Assembly: GCF_000016605.1 (NCBI RefSeq)
Contig: NC_009440.1
Span: 124,001 to 188,000, forward strand
Direction: 5' to 3'
From: Metallosphaera sedula DSM 5348
GTDB taxonomy: Archaea; Thermoproteota; Thermoprotei_A; Sulfolobales; Sulfolobaceae
Length of the DNA: 64,000 nt
A model generated the notes under the pieces. That model searched no databases. It saw nothing but the letters and a program-made list of their open reading frames with translations, and had not been told where the DNA came from. Positions 6,836 through 16,120 of the stretch are shown here, one piece after another. Position numbers and translations under genes: made by a program. Numbering within the stretch: the first letter of the stretch is position 1; every line of letters starts with the position of its first letter.

Positions 6836-8611
6836 ATGGAAACATTTGACAGATATACGCCATACATAATTCTCTTGCTTCCAATAATCTTGGCATTAGT
6901 ATTTAGGAACCCTTTTCTCCTCTCCCTATCTGGTATATTATTGGTTCTAATGCTATATACTGGCTCAATAAAGATTCCTGTAAATATTAGTTTTCCAATA
7001 AAGAGAGGAGATGGAATAGCGCATTCGATAGAAAAGGGGTTGATTATTCGAGGTAATTCTGCTATTGGGGTTGTCATCGTAGACGATATCCCCTATGATT
7101 ATAGGGATCTTTCGGACTCATCATTAAGGGCCTCGATAAATGCCTTTCATAAAATAACCAATATAGGGGAACATGTGGATATTATTTTCAGGAAAAAATA
7201 TATCGATCAGAGAATATATACCGAAAGATTACTTAATAAATTACAAAATCTCAGAATAATAATAGAAAATGACCCATCTAATGCCAAGGCAAAGAAGGAG
7301 ATGGAACTTCTTCAGAGTATTTTAGATAGGTTGGAGCAAGGAGAGAAACCTTTCTCGTATCAGGTAGTTCTGTTAGTCCATGGAAAGGATAAGCAAGAGG
7401 CGAGAAGTCTCGGTGAGGTTCTCATAAGGGGTTTAGAGAGCCTCAATATCAAATCGAGGTTCGCCACAGTCAAGGAGATAGAGGATATCCTATCTCTTAA
7501 CCTTACTAGGTTTAGGAAAGAGGGATTGCCTTCTCAAATACCATTTCTAACTCCATTCTCCCTAGAGAAGATGCCGGTGGTCGAGAAGTGGAGCGATGGA
7601 GTATATCTAGGAAAGGATATGGAAAGGCAAGTTCCGGTATTCTGGAATGTGGAAAAGTCCGAGAACCCTCACATCATGATAATAGGTCCAACTGGATCTG
7701 GAAAAACTGAGTTACTGATTTGGCTCGGGAGCCTAATGTCCCTACAATATTCAGTTCCAGTTGTATTTTTTGACGTAAAGGGAGATATTAGGACGAGGTT
7801 GAGGAGATATGGCTTCAACTTCAAGGTTCTGAATCCTCTTTTCTATTCACTGAAGTTACTGGACTTTCCCTACGTGGCCCCGTCAATAAAACCATTGTTT
7901 ATAGAAAAAATAGTAGGAGTTTCATTTAAGCTAAATCGCGAAGAAAGGGCAATACTTTTCAATGTGTTGAATAGGCATTTGAAGGAAACCCATGGGAGGC
8001 CTGAGTGGAGAACCATACTAAGGTATGAGGAAATAGGAGACAGATATTCCATAAGGAGATCCTTGGAACTAGTAGAGTCTTTTGACTCTGACGGTCCGTT
8101 TATCTTGGACGGTATGACGCATGGAATAAACGTAGTGGACCTAACTCAATTAAAGGATGAGACTCTGAGGAGATTTGTCATATATTCCTTTATATCAATG
8201 CTTTATGCATACTACTCGTCCGATGCCGATGTCGGTCTCAGGGTAGGTTTGGTAGTGGATGAGGCGTGGACAATTCTTAAGGACGATGACGAATACGGGA
8301 TAATAGGTGATCTAATAAAGAGAGGCAGGGGTCATGGTATATCCTTATTAATGGCTACTCAGAACATCCAGGATCTTGGACAAAACGCGGACATATTCAT
8401 GGATAACATAGGTACCCTTTGCTTCATGAATAATGGGGATAAGAATTTCTGGAAGGATGTGGTTAAGAGGTATTCCAATATTCTGGATGGTGAAGTTGAG
8501 AATAAACTGGCATTCCTAGGTAGAGGGGAGATGTTGGTCAGATTCCTGGGAGATCCAAGGCCAATCCTTGTGGCCCACAAACCGTTAACTGGAAGCTCTT
8601 TCCAGAATTGA
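6836..8611 (+). CDS. cedB: CedB, HerA/VirB4-like ATPase of the DNA-import system
   Basis: A 591-residue membrane-anchored HerA/FtsK-superfamily ATPase. Residues ~10-45 form two hydrophobic helices (YIILLLPIILALVF; LLSLSGILLVLMLY). Walker A is GPTGSGKT at 284-291, Walker B is LRVGLVVDEAW near 470, and LLMATQNIQDL is a sensor-like motif. This arrangement matches CedB, the ATPase that with the CedA membrane proteins imports chromosomal DNA between Sulfolobales cells after DNA damage. From memory cedB also lies next to the lysY cluster in Sulfolobus acidocaldarius, which supports the call. cedA genes are not in this window. The 3' end overlaps the convergent gene by 27 bases. A generic HerA/VirB4 ATPase is the alternative. 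Confidence 0.82.
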   Translation: METFDRYTPYIILLLPIILALVFRNPFLLSLSGILLVLMLYTGSIKIPVNISFPIKRGDGIAHSIEKGLIIRGNSAIGVVIVDDIPYDYRDLSDSSLRASINAFHKITNIGEHVDIIFRKKYIDQRIYTERLLNKLQNLRIIIENDPSNAKAKKEMELLQSILDRLEQGEKPFSYQVVLLVHGKDKQEARSLGEVLIRGLESLNIKSRFATVKEIEDILSLNLTRFRKEGLPSQIPFLTPFSLEKMPVVEKWSDGVYLGKDMERQVPVFWNVEKSENPHIMIIGPTGSGKTELLIWLGSLMSLQYSVPVVFFDVKGDIRTRLRRYGFNFKVLNPLFYSLKLLDFPYVAPSIKPLFIEKIVGVSFKLNREERAILFNVLNRHLKETHGRPEWRTILRYEEIGDRYSIRRSLELVESFDSDGPFILDGMTHGINVVDLTQLKDETLRRFVIYSFISMLYAYYSSDADVGLRVGLVVDEAWTILKDDDEYGIIGDLIKRGRGHGISLLMATQNIQDLGQNADIFMDNIGTLCFMNNGDKNFWKDVVKRYSNILDGEVENKLAFLGRGEMLVRFLGDPRPILVAHKPLTGSSFQN

Positions 8612-9007
8612 CTGCAATCCTGCCTTGATCTTGTTATACAGTAACTCGTCCTTAACGCCCGAGATAGAGATCTCCTTAATATCCTCCTTGTCTAGCACGA
8701 TGTTGTACTCTACCTTATCCGTCAACTTTGTGTCCTCTAGAATCTTACTCATGGCATTCATGTAGCTCTTGGGCAAGCTCAACTTCTTTTTAACAAGTAT
8801 TTTCATTGACGGCGGAGAAAAGTATATCTCGCCAATTATCTCGCCCTTTCTATTCTTGATGTAGTCAAGGCTCACCTTACCTCCTCTGGAGGGGACGTAC
8901 CCAGACTCTATCACGCTCAGGAGATATTCGTAAAACTCTAACTCCTTTTTCAATGAAGAGATCTTACCTTCTAGGAACTTCCTAAGTTCGTCTGTATTAG
9001 TCTCCAC
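8585..9007 (-). CDS. coiled-coil protein of unknown function
   Basis: A 140-residue protein with ATG start at 9007. The first ~35 residues (ELRKFLEGKISSLKKELEFY) predict a coiled coil; the rest reads as mixed alpha/beta with the strands EIIGEIYFSPPSMKILVKKK. There are no catalytic motifs, cysteines or membrane segments. It sits between cedB and lysY, convergent with cedB (27-base overlap) and divergent from lysY, so it may share the lysY promoter region. I see no reason from the sequence to tie it to DNA import or to lysine synthesis. Confidence 0.6.
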   Translation of the reverse strand: METNTDELRKFLEGKISSLKKELEFYEYLLSVIESGYVPSRGGKVSLDYIKNRKGEIIGEIYFSPPSMKILVKKKLSLPKSYMNAMSKILEDTKLTDKVEYNIVLDKEDIKEISISGVKDELLYNKIKAGLQSILERASS

Positions 9008-9030
9008 ATCTACTAATAAACCACAGTATT

Positions 9031-9040
9031 ATTTATAAGC
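9031..9040 (+). promoter_or_regulatory. TATA box of the lysYZM operon
   Basis: ATTTATAAGC at 9031-9040 is a good archaeal TATA element located 23-32 bases before the preferred lysY ATG at 9063, implying a leaderless or near-leaderless message. Confidence 0.6.
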
Positions 9041-9062
9041 AAGGTGTTAGTTAAGATTGCAG

Positions 9063-10112
9063 ATGATACGAACTGCAATAATCGGAGGTTCGGGTTACAC
9101 TGGTGGAGAACTCCTTAGACTGTTAGCAGTACATCCGCAAGTAGAAGTTACAATGGTGACGTCTAGGGAATATGCAGGCAAGCCAATCTCTTTGATTCAT
9201 CCAAATCTTAAGGGATTTTATACGATGAATTTTACAAATTTTTCAATTGATAAGATAGGGGAAAAGGCAGACGTGGTGTTCCTAGGTTTACCACACGGCG
9301 TTTCGCTCAATTACGTTCCGAAATTGCTTGAGATTGGACTACAGGTTGTCGACCTCAGTGCAGACTTCAGATTAAAGAACCCTGAAGTATATAAGTACTG
9401 GTACGGAATTGAACACCCTTACCCTGACCTTTTACAGAAAGCCGTTTACGGTCTCCCAGAGCTACATGCTGAAGAATTAAAGGGAGCCAAGCTTATAGCC
9501 TCACCAGGCTGTAACGCCACAGCGACGATCTTAGCGTTAGCTCCAGCAGTAAAGTGGGGCTTTGTGGGGCAAATGAAGTTCGTTAGTGACGTAAAGGTAT
9601 CGAGCAGTGAGGGTGGTGCTAAGCCCTCTGAGGGAAGCCATCATCCCGAGAGACAGAATGCTATTAGGCCCTATGAGGCAGATGGACATAGACATGCAGC
9701 GGAGGCTGAGCAGGAACTTTCCTTACTAGCAAACAAACAGGTGGAGGTTAGCATTGTTCCTCACGCAATAAGTAGTGTCAGGGGAGCCATGGCCTCTGTC
9801 CACATGTGGACAGAGACGGACATGGATGACATGGATATTTGGAAGAAAATTGCTGAATTTTACAGAGGGAAAAAGTTCGTGAGAATTATAAGAGGAGGGA
9901 TTCATCCCTATCCTGATCCCAAGTATATAATTGGTAGTAATTTTGCAGATATTGGATTTGCCAATGAGAAGAGGGTGAGGAGACTCACCATGTTTTCTGC
10001 AATAGATAATCTTATGAAAGGGGCAGCTGGCCAAGCTGTACAGAGTTTCAATATATCAAGAGGATTCAACGAAGACGAAGGTCTTAAATTACCACCTCTG
10101 AGGCCTGCGTAG
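9063..10112 (+). CDS. lysY: LysW-gamma-L-alpha-aminoadipyl/glutamyl-6-phosphate reductase
   Basis: The NADPH-dependent reductase of the LysW-linked lysine (and, in Sulfolobales, arginine) pathway: it reduces the acyl phosphate made by LysZ to a semialdehyde. The N-terminus AIIGGSGYTGGELLRLLAVHP is the Rossmann motif; the catalytic cysteine is in SPGCNATAT near residue 155; PHAISSVRGAM and GHRHAAEAEQEL are further ArgC-family motifs. 349 residues is normal. An in-frame TTG lies two codons upstream (9057), but the ATG fits family members and the TATA spacing. First gene of lysY-lysZ-lysM. Confidence 0.93.
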   Translation: MIRTAIIGGSGYTGGELLRLLAVHPQVEVTMVTSREYAGKPISLIHPNLKGFYTMNFTNFSIDKIGEKADVVFLGLPHGVSLNYVPKLLEIGLQVVDLSADFRLKNPEVYKYWYGIEHPYPDLLQKAVYGLPELHAEELKGAKLIASPGCNATATILALAPAVKWGFVGQMKFVSDVKVSSSEGGAKPSEGSHHPERQNAIRPYEADGHRHAAEAEQELSLLANKQVEVSIVPHAISSVRGAMASVHMWTETDMDDMDIWKKIAEFYRGKKFVRIIRGGIHPYPDPKYIIGSNFADIGFANEKRVRRLTMFSAIDNLMKGAAGQAVQSFNISRGFNEDEGLKLPPLRPA

Positions 10113-10114
10113 CC

Positions 10115-10903
10115 ATGATTGTAGTAAAGATAGGAGGGAGGGTAGTGAAGAACGCCCTCCAGAACGTTATAGAGAGCGTTCTAAGATACCCGGGAAAATT
10201 GATACTAGTCCATGGAGGTGGAGACATTGTCAGCGAGTATACGAAGCGCATGGGCATGGAGCCCACATTTGTTACATCACCTGAGGGCATAAGGAGTAGG
10301 TATACTAGTAAGGAAGAGTTAGACATTTACGTTATGACCATGGGCTTGATCAACAAGAACATTGTCACGCAACTAATTAGCAAGGGGAAGACAGCAATTG
10401 GTATTACTGGAGTAGACGGTGGGTCTGTTATTGGGACAAGAAAGAAAAGGATCATGATCTTAGACGAAAGAGGAAAGAAGAGGATAATAGACGGTGGCTA
10501 TACGGGGAAAATAGTTTCAGTTAATTCTCAACTTATATCTTCCTTAACGTCTTTAGTTGATGTAATAGTGATTTCACCGATAGCTCTAGATACGGAGGAG
10601 AGTACTCCTTTGAATGTAGACGGTGATCAAATGGCCTTTAACGTGGCTAGGGCTGTCAAAGCGGAGGCCCTTCTACTCCTGTCAGATGTGGATGGTGTGC
10701 TTCTAAACAACGCCGTTGTGAAGAAACTTAGTAAGGAGGAGGCAAAGGAGCTAGCCACAAAGATTGGGCCCGGGATGAACAGGAAAGTTCTCATGGCTGC
10801 CGAGAGTGTGGAGTCGGGAGTTAGTAAGGTAATAATAGGCTCGGGCTTAGTTCCTGATGCAATAAATTCCGCTTTGGCAGGAAGGGGGACTGAGATCTCA
10901 TGA
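10115..10903 (+). CDS. lysZ: [LysW]-aminoadipate/glutamate kinase
   Basis: An amino-acid kinase family enzyme (262 residues) that phosphorylates the side-chain carboxylate of LysW-bound alpha-aminoadipate, and of LysW-bound glutamate in organisms with one copy. Motifs: VKIGGRVVKN at the start, LILVHGGGDIV, and the ATP-site region LLLLSDVDGVL followed by GPGMNRKVLMAAE. It starts 2 bases after lysY and overlaps lysM by four bases, so the three are cotranscribed. The residues that discriminate the two substrates cannot be judged by eye. Confidence 0.92.
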   Translation: MIVVKIGGRVVKNALQNVIESVLRYPGKLILVHGGGDIVSEYTKRMGMEPTFVTSPEGIRSRYTSKEELDIYVMTMGLINKNIVTQLISKGKTAIGITGVDGGSVIGTRKKRIMILDERGKKRIIDGGYTGKIVSVNSQLISSLTSLVDVIVISPIALDTEESTPLNVDGDQMAFNVARAVKAEALLLLSDVDGVLLNNAVVKKLSKEEAKELATKIGPGMNRKVLMAAESVESGVSKVIIGSGLVPDAINSALAGRGTEIS

Positions 10904-11325
10904 GCGAGAAAATAGATGCTAAAGACATAAAAATACTGGAAGTTCTGAAGAAGAACGCACGCACTCCATACACTATGATCGCTAAGGACCTGAAGGTGAG
11001 CGAAGCTGCAATCAGGAAAAGGATCGAGAAATTGACAAAATTGGGTGTCATAAAGAGGTTTACCATAGATTACGAGCTAGAGAACGAAGTAAAGGCAATA
11101 GTTATGGTAAAGTCGACTCCGCAAATACCTACGCCTGAGATTTCTAAAAAAATAGCAAAGACACCGGGCGTAGAAACCGTATACGAGACCACAGGAGATT
11201 ATGATATAATTGTTATTGTACGGGGAATAAACATCTCATCTATCAACAGGACAATAGATGAAATAAGGAGTATACAGGGTGTTATGGGGACCAATAGTAC
11301 TATAATCCTTAGGACTTGGTTCTAA
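10900..11325 (+). CDS. lysM: Lrp/AsnC-family regulator LysM
   Basis: A 141-residue Lrp-type transcription regulator. Residues 6-60 form the winged helix-turn-helix (IKILEVLKKNARTPYTMIAK ... EAAIRKRIEKLTKLGVIKRF); residues 68-140 form the effector-binding RAM domain (AIVMVKSTPQ ... YDIIVIVRGI). In Sulfolobus, LysM is known to bind upstream of lysW and to respond to lysine. The gene overlaps lysZ and lies immediately before the lysW promoter, so it can control the next operon from close by. Confidence 0.9.
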   Translation: MSEKIDAKDIKILEVLKKNARTPYTMIAKDLKVSEAAIRKRIEKLTKLGVIKRFTIDYELENEVKAIVMVKSTPQIPTPEISKKIAKTPGVETVYETTGDYDIIVIVRGINISSINRTIDEIRSIQGVMGTNSTIILRTWF

Positions 11326-11366
11326 GTTCGAACTATTTATTTTCATAAAAGCTTTTGAACACTGAA
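11326..11366 (+). promoter_or_regulatory. lysW promoter region and candidate LysM operator
   Basis: Directly after the lysM stop is the perfect 8-base palindrome GTTCGAAC (11326-11333), then an AT-rich TATA-like TATTTATTTTCATAAAA, then the related half-sites TTGAAC and TGAAC (11355-11366). The arrangement of GAAC half-sites around the core promoter is what one expects for an Lrp-type operator; assignment to LysM is inference. Confidence 0.45.
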
Positions 11367-11390
11367 CTACAGATGATGATTCGATCTGCA

Positions 11391-11561
11391 ATGGTTTCGC
11401 TAAAATGTCCTGTCTGTGGAGGAGAGGTCCAGGTAGACGACAATGCCTTACCTGGGGAGATAGTAGAGCATGATTGTGGCGCACAGCTTGAGGTATACAG
11501 CGATCACGGAAGATTATCCTTGAGGTTAGCGGAACAAATAGGAGAGGACTGGGGAGAGTGA
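11391..11561 (+). CDS. lysW: LysW amino-group carrier protein
   Basis: A 56-residue acidic carrier whose C-terminal glutamate is ligated to the amino group of alpha-aminoadipate (or glutamate), shielding it during lysine (arginine) synthesis. Zinc ligands are [10 protein letters not shown] and the later HDCGAQLEV; the invariant C-terminal EDWGE is present. The frame is open 12 codons further upstream, but the ATG at 11391 (MVSLKCPV) matches the fixed length of the family. It overlaps lysX by 4 bases (GTGA). Confidence 0.95.
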   Translation: MVSLKCPVCGGEVQVDDNALPGEIVEHDCGAQLEVYSDHGRLSLRLAEQIGEDWGE

Positions 11562-12409
11562 TACTAGGAGTTTCCTACGATCTCCTTAGGTGGGAAGAGA
11601 GAAATTTAATAGATGAAGCAAAGAAAGCTGGTAATAAGGTAATACCACTTTTTACCAAGGACCTGACTTTTCTGTCAAGCGAAGATACCGGTTATCAGGA
11701 TATGGAGGCAGTCATTCAAAGAAACACTAGCCATAGCAGGGCTTCGGCAACCTCCATGCTGTTTGAGACCTACGGGTTTAAGGTATTTAATGATTCCCTG
11801 ACTCTTAATAGGTGCGAGAACAAACTCCTCACGACATTTCTACTAAGGAGTAGGGGCGTGGCAGTTCCGAGAACAGCAATAGCGTTCTCGAGGGAGAGAG
11901 CACTGGAAATAGCTGGAAAACTAGGTTATCCTGTGGTCATAAAGCCTATTGAGGGAAGTTGGGGAAGGATGGTAGCTAGAGCGCAAGACGAGGATACCTT
12001 GCGTAGTTTAATTGAATATCAGGAGTTCACAACGCTTCAGTATAAGACGATCTTTTACATCCAGGAGTACGTAAATAAACCGGATCGCGACATCAGAATC
12101 TTCGTTATAGGTGATGAGGCTCCAGTGGGAATATACAGGGAAAATCCCAAGAATTGGAAGACTAACACTGCACTGGGTGCCATAGCTAAGCCCCTAAAGA
12201 TAGATGAGGAGTTGAGGGAACTAGCCTTAAAGGTGAAGGAAGTAATTGGAGGGTTTTTCCTTGGAATAGATGTCTTTGAGGATAAGGAAAGAGGTTACCT
12301 TGTGGGAGAAGTGAACGGTGTACCGGAGTACAAGAATACGGTAAGGGTAAATCAGTTCAATGTTAGTGGTTTCCTTTTAAACAAGCTCACAGAGGTAATT
12401 AAGAAATGA
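11558..12409 (+). CDS. lysX: alpha-aminoadipate-LysW ligase
   Basis: An ATP-grasp ligase of 283 residues that joins the amino group of alpha-aminoadipate to the C-terminal Glu of LysW. Visible motifs: [20 protein letters not shown] (start of the ATP-grasp domain), [17 protein letters not shown] (ATP lysine and glycine-rich loop), FYIQEYVN and the Mg-binding end FLGIDVFED ... [13 protein letters not shown]. Start is GTG, overlapping the lysW stop. Only one such ligase is in the window; the ArgX paralogue for glutamate must lie elsewhere if the organism has it. Confidence 0.92.
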   Translation: MILGVSYDLLRWEERNLIDEAKKAGNKVIPLFTKDLTFLSSEDTGYQDMEAVIQRNTSHSRASATSMLFETYGFKVFNDSLTLNRCENKLLTTFLLRSRGVAVPRTAIAFSRERALEIAGKLGYPVVIKPIEGSWGRMVARAQDEDTLRSLIEYQEFTTLQYKTIFYIQEYVNKPDRDIRIFVIGDEAPVGIYRENPKNWKTNTALGAIAKPLKIDEELRELALKVKEVIGGFFLGIDVFEDKERGYLVGEVNGVPEYKNTVRVNQFNVSGFLLNKLTEVIKK

Positions 12410-13566
12410 AACTAATCACGTTTTACGGGTCAAGAGGATTAAGGATAGTAAAGGGAGAAAATCAGTATGTCTGGGACGATAAGGGAAGAAGGTATCTGGA
12501 TCTCCACGCGGGACATGGCGTGGCCTTTCTAGGTCATAGAAACCCTAAGGTTGTGGAATATCTAAAGAGACAGCTGGATACCATTATCACCTTAACCACC
12601 GCCTTTGATATTGACATAAGGGATGAAATGCTGAAAGAGATAGATGATCTGAAGCCTGAAGGTATGGATAACATATTCCTACTAAACAGTGGGACTGAGG
12701 CTGTGGAACTTGCCATGAAGATAGCTAGGAAAATCACTGGAAGAAAGAAGTTCATTGCGTTCAAGAATTCGTTCCATGGGAGGACTATGGGTTCCCTTTC
12801 GATTACATGGAACAAGAAATATAGGGAGCCCTTTGAGCCCCTCATTTCTCCCATCGAGTTCTTGGAGTTCAATCAAATAGATGAACTTAAAAAGCTAGAC
12901 GATAGCGTGGCTGCAGTTATTCTGGAACCAGTACAGGGAGAGGGAGGCGTAATACCAGCTAAGCCTGAGTTTGTAAAGGCGTTAAGGGAGGAGACCGAGA
13001 GAAGGGGAATACTTCTGGTTTCCGATGAAGTGCAGGCTGGTTTTGGGAGAACAGGCAAGGTGTGGGCGTATCAGCATTATGGGATAAGGCCAGATATCTT
13101 GACTGCAGGGAAGGCCATAGGAGGAGGATTTCCGGTTAGCGCGGTTTTCGTCCCAGATTCAATAGCTGAGAAGCTGGGCGAAGGGGATCATGGAACCACT
13201 TACGGAGGCAACCCGATGGCAGCGGCCGCGGTCACTGCTGCATCAAGAGTGCTCAAGGAAGATAAGGTGCCCGAACAAGCTAAGGTTAAGGGCGAAACGT
13301 TCATGAAAATGCTTAGAGATGCACTGGTGGACTTCAAGTCGGTCAGGGAAGTCAGGGGATTGGGGTTAATGATAGGTGTTGACCTTAGGCTTAATCCAGG
13401 TACTGCAATAAAGGTGCTCCAGGATAATGGCGTGCTATCCCTTAAGGCCGGTGTCTCGACCATAAGGTTCCTATCACCCTACATGATAACTAATCAGGAC
13501 ATGGAGTTGGCAGTTGATGCAACTAGAAAAGGAGTTGCTGAAACAGAAGGCAAGAAAACTTCTTGA
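12406..13566 (+). CDS. lysJ: [LysW]-lysine/ornithine aminotransferase
   Basis: A 386-residue class III PLP aminotransferase that converts the LysW-bound semialdehyde to LysW-lysine (or -ornithine) using glutamate. Motifs: [44 protein letters not shown] with the PLP-binding Asp, and the Schiff-base lysine in [13 protein letters not shown]. It overlaps lysX by four bases and lysK by about 50, all in one operon. Confidence 0.92.
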   Translation: MKLITFYGSRGLRIVKGENQYVWDDKGRRYLDLHAGHGVAFLGHRNPKVVEYLKRQLDTIITLTTAFDIDIRDEMLKEIDDLKPEGMDNIFLLNSGTEAVELAMKIARKITGRKKFIAFKNSFHGRTMGSLSITWNKKYREPFEPLISPIEFLEFNQIDELKKLDDSVAAVILEPVQGEGGVIPAKPEFVKALREETERRGILLVSDEVQAGFGRTGKVWAYQHYGIRPDILTAGKAIGGGFPVSAVFVPDSIAEKLGEGDHGTTYGGNPMAAAAVTAASRVLKEDKVPEQAKVKGETFMKMLRDALVDFKSVREVRGLGLMIGVDLRLNPGTAIKVLQDNGVLSLKAGVSTIRFLSPYMITNQDMELAVDATRKGVAETEGKKTS

Positions 13567-14554
13567 GCAATTATTAAGCGTTTATACGCCTTCAGGCCAG
13601 GAGGGTCTAGCCAAAGGGATTTTTCAAAAGATAGCTGATGAGCTGAATCTGAATCTGTATGTGACTTCGACGAATTCCTTTTTCCTTGGTGATGGAGAAA
13701 TACTACTAGCCTCCCACATTGATACCGTCCCAGGTTACATACCACCTTCAATATTAGGCGAAGAGATTACAGGAAGGGGAGCGGTGGACGCAAAGGGACC
13801 TCTAGTTTCAATGATACTTGCATCCTGGATAATGAACGAGAGGGGTTGCAAGGTCCAGGTAGGTGCTCTATCGGATGAGGAGAATAAAAGCGCAGGAGCC
13901 AGGGAACTAGTTTCCTCGGGAAAAAGATTCTCACACATAATTGTGGGTGAACCTACCAACACCACACATATCGCTGTGGAGTACAGGGGATTATTGAGGA
14001 TCAACGTTAACTGTCACGGGAAACCAGAGCACTCGTCCTCAGCCACGGATAACATTATCCTTAAGTATATTCCCGCCATCCTAGAGTCCTCACAACTTCC
14101 TTCACAATATTCTTCACCGAGTATTGTCCCAACCATAGTTAGGAGTGGCGACTCTCCTAACGTTACCCCAAGCGACTTTTACGTCCATTTTGACGTGAGG
14201 TATCCATATGGAATCTCAGAAGGTGATATTCTGTCCAAGATTTCTGAGAAATTCGAAGGATGTGATCTGACCGTGGGTGAATCCATTCCCCCTGTAAAAG
14301 TTGGACCCTCGACGCCTGCTGTAAGGGCACTCATGAGGGGGTTACTTCAACAGGGAGTAAAGCCATCCTTAGTGAGAAAGGGAGGAACGAGTGATATGAA
14401 CTTGCTAATCTCTATTACCCCCAGTATAGCAACATATGGACCCGGCGATTCTAGATTAGAGCATACTGAGTTTGAAAGGATAACTCTCGATGAAATATAT
14501 ATAGCCACACTCACCTATGTCAATGCACTAGAAGAGTTATGCTTAAAGCATTGA
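13517..14554 (+). CDS. lysK: [LysW]-lysine/ornithine hydrolase
   Basis: An M20-family zinc carboxypeptidase (345 residues) that releases lysine (or ornithine) from LysW. Metal-site motifs: [21 protein letters not shown] and [20 protein letters not shown] is the late family motif. The start is uncertain: TTG 13514, ATG 13517 or TTG 13535, the last with AAAAGGAG just before it; all lie within the end of lysJ, so there is a 32-53-base overlap. The gene overlaps the next by 16 bases. Confidence 0.9.
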   Translation: MQLEKELLKQKARKLLEQLLSVYTPSGQEGLAKGIFQKIADELNLNLYVTSTNSFFLGDGEILLASHIDTVPGYIPPSILGEEITGRGAVDAKGPLVSMILASWIMNERGCKVQVGALSDEENKSAGARELVSSGKRFSHIIVGEPTNTTHIAVEYRGLLRINVNCHGKPEHSSSATDNIILKYIPAILESSQLPSQYSSPSIVPTIVRSGDSPNVTPSDFYVHFDVRYPYGISEGDILSKISEKFEGCDLTVGESIPPVKVGPSTPAVRALMRGLLQQGVKPSLVRKGGTSDMNLLISITPSIATYGPGDSRLEHTEFERITLDEIYIATLTYVNALEELCLKH

Positions 14555-15306
14555 TGAAACCCCTCTATCCCATTTACGAGCAGATACTTTGGAGGGAGAT
14601 AAGGAAGGGTCCTATACCCAATCATGTTGGAATCATACCTGACGGCAATAGGCGATGGGCCAGAAGTAACAACTCCTCTATAAATGAAGCTTATCTCATG
14701 GGCTATAAGAAACTAAGGAACGTCTTAATCTGGTTATTGGATCTGGGTGTCAAGAACGTTACGGTGTTTGCGCTTTCCACAGAGAATTGCACCAAGAGAA
14801 CTAGGACCGAACTAGACGTCATTATGGGATATATAAAGAGGGGAATCGAGGAGATGGTCACAGAGAACTTCGTTGATAGGTATAGGATAAAGGTCAGGGC
14901 TATTGGTAAACTTGAAATGGTCAGTGACGATTTACGTGACACCGTGAAGAAAGTAATGGAAAGATCAGCCAGCTACTTGGATAGAAAGCTCACCCTTGCC
15001 ATCTGCTATGGCGGGAGACAGGAGATTCTTGATGCGGTTTCTCGGATGATAAGGGACACGAACAAGAAGGATCTATCAAACCTGACAGAGGAGGAGTTCA
15101 GGAAGTATTTTTATGACGAGGAATTGAGTGATATTGATTTAGTCATCAGGACATCAGGGGAGATGAGGATAAGTAACTTCCTTTTGTGGCACCTTGCCTA
15201 TTCAGAACTCTTTTTCTGTGAAGCCTACTGGCCAGACTTTAGGAGAATTGATCTCTGGAGAGCCATAAGGGCATATCAAAGACGAGTGAGAAGGTTCGGG
15301 GCTTAA
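14539..15306 (+). CDS. uppS: cis-prenyl diphosphate synthase (UPP synthase family)
   Basis: A 255-residue cis-prenyltransferase that extends a prenyl diphosphate with isopentenyl diphosphate to give the long polyprenyl carrier, which in archaea feeds dolichol-linked glycan synthesis. Motifs: [12 protein letters not shown] with the catalytic Asp, [20 protein letters not shown] and [18 protein letters not shown] followed by YWPDF. Normal length. The ATG is inside the end of lysK (16-base overlap), which ties expression to the lysine operon although the pathways are unrelated. Confidence 0.92.
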   Translation: MLKALMKPLYPIYEQILWREIRKGPIPNHVGIIPDGNRRWARSNNSSINEAYLMGYKKLRNVLIWLLDLGVKNVTVFALSTENCTKRTRTELDVIMGYIKRGIEEMVTENFVDRYRIKVRAIGKLEMVSDDLRDTVKKVMERSASYLDRKLTLAICYGGRQEILDAVSRMIRDTNKKDLSNLTEEEFRKYFYDEELSDIDLVIRTSGEMRISNFLLWHLAYSELFFCEAYWPDFRRIDLWRAIRAYQRRVRRFGA

Positions 15307-15344
15307 CCTTTTTAATCCTCGGACAAATGATTTTCTGAACGCTA

Positions 15345-15731
15345 ATGGGTGTATATCAAGGTAGGGACTTGAGGAAAATTACAGGTGGAAAGAAGAACGT
15401 ATCAAGGGGGAAGAGGAAATTCGAGATAGGTAGCCAGCCTACAGAAACAAAGGTTTATTCCGAGGATATAAGAGAGAAGGCAAGAGTGTTAGGAGGAAAC
15501 GCTAAGGTGAGGCTCACGTACGCTGCTTACGCTAATGTAATAAACTTAAGCGATGGCACGGCCAAGAAGGTAAAAATTTTAGAGGTTATTGAAAGCTCTG
15601 CAAACAGGGAATATGCTAGAAGAGGAATAATAGTAAAGGGATCCATAATTAGGACTGAGATCGGGAAAGCATTAGTTACGTCCAGACCAGGACAGCATGG
15701 AGTCATCAACGCTATACTGATGCAACAATGA
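15345..15731 (+). CDS. rps8e: 30S ribosomal protein S8e
   Basis: A 128-residue archaeal/eukaryotic small-subunit protein. The start [19 protein letters not shown] and later [29 protein letters not shown] and [15 protein letters not shown] are classical S8e sequence. A T-rich element (CTTTTTAATCC at about 15306-15316) is about 30 bases upstream. It overlaps the SRP19 gene by four bases. Confidence 0.96.
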   Translation: MGVYQGRDLRKITGGKKNVSRGKRKFEIGSQPTETKVYSEDIREKARVLGGNAKVRLTYAAYANVINLSDGTAKKVKILEVIESSANREYARRGIIVKGSIIRTEIGKALVTSRPGQHGVINAILMQQ

Positions 15732-16021
15732 GCTTAAGGGATTTTGAGAAGGAGAGGGTCGTTGTTTGGCTGGCCTACTTTATAGCTCCAAGCAGAAGGA
15801 AGGGTAGGAGATTTCCAAGGCTAAAGGTAACACTAAAGGACCTTCTTGATTCGTCCAAGGCATTAAATCTAGACCCTCTTGTTTTAGAGAAGGAGCATCC
15901 AGCTAGTAAGATAAAGGGATTAGTTGCGGTGAAGAAGTTAGGCTCTAAGGAGGCCACCGTGAAGGCGATTTACCAAAGGTTAAAACAATCACCCCAATCA
16001 GGCAGTTACAGAAACCCATGA
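15728..16021 (+). CDS. srp19: signal recognition particle protein SRP19
   Basis: A 97-residue basic protein that binds the 7S RNA and prepares it for SRP54. Typical features: [18 protein letters not shown] near the start, the basic segment [13 protein letters not shown], and [18 protein letters not shown]. Coupled to rps8e by a 4-base overlap. The 99 bases after it hold only the TATA-like CTATTTAATC of the next gene; an overlapping 70-codon frame there is not believable. Confidence 0.93.
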   Translation: MSLRDFEKERVVVWLAYFIAPSRRKGRRFPRLKVTLKDLLDSSKALNLDPLVLEKEHPASKIKGLVAVKKLGSKEATVKAIYQRLKQSPQSGSYRNP

Positions 16022-16120
16022 GTCGAATTTTGGTCCAGTTCAGGCATTTCGCAGGAATTAGTTCTCACCTGAAGTATGGCACAGCTCACTATTTAATCTG
16101 TAACGTGTCTAGAACTTTAA

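Noticed and set aside
12534-12872. 112-codon reverse frame within lysJ
   Set aside because: Wholly antisense to a well-supported aminotransferase gene; no homologous motif.
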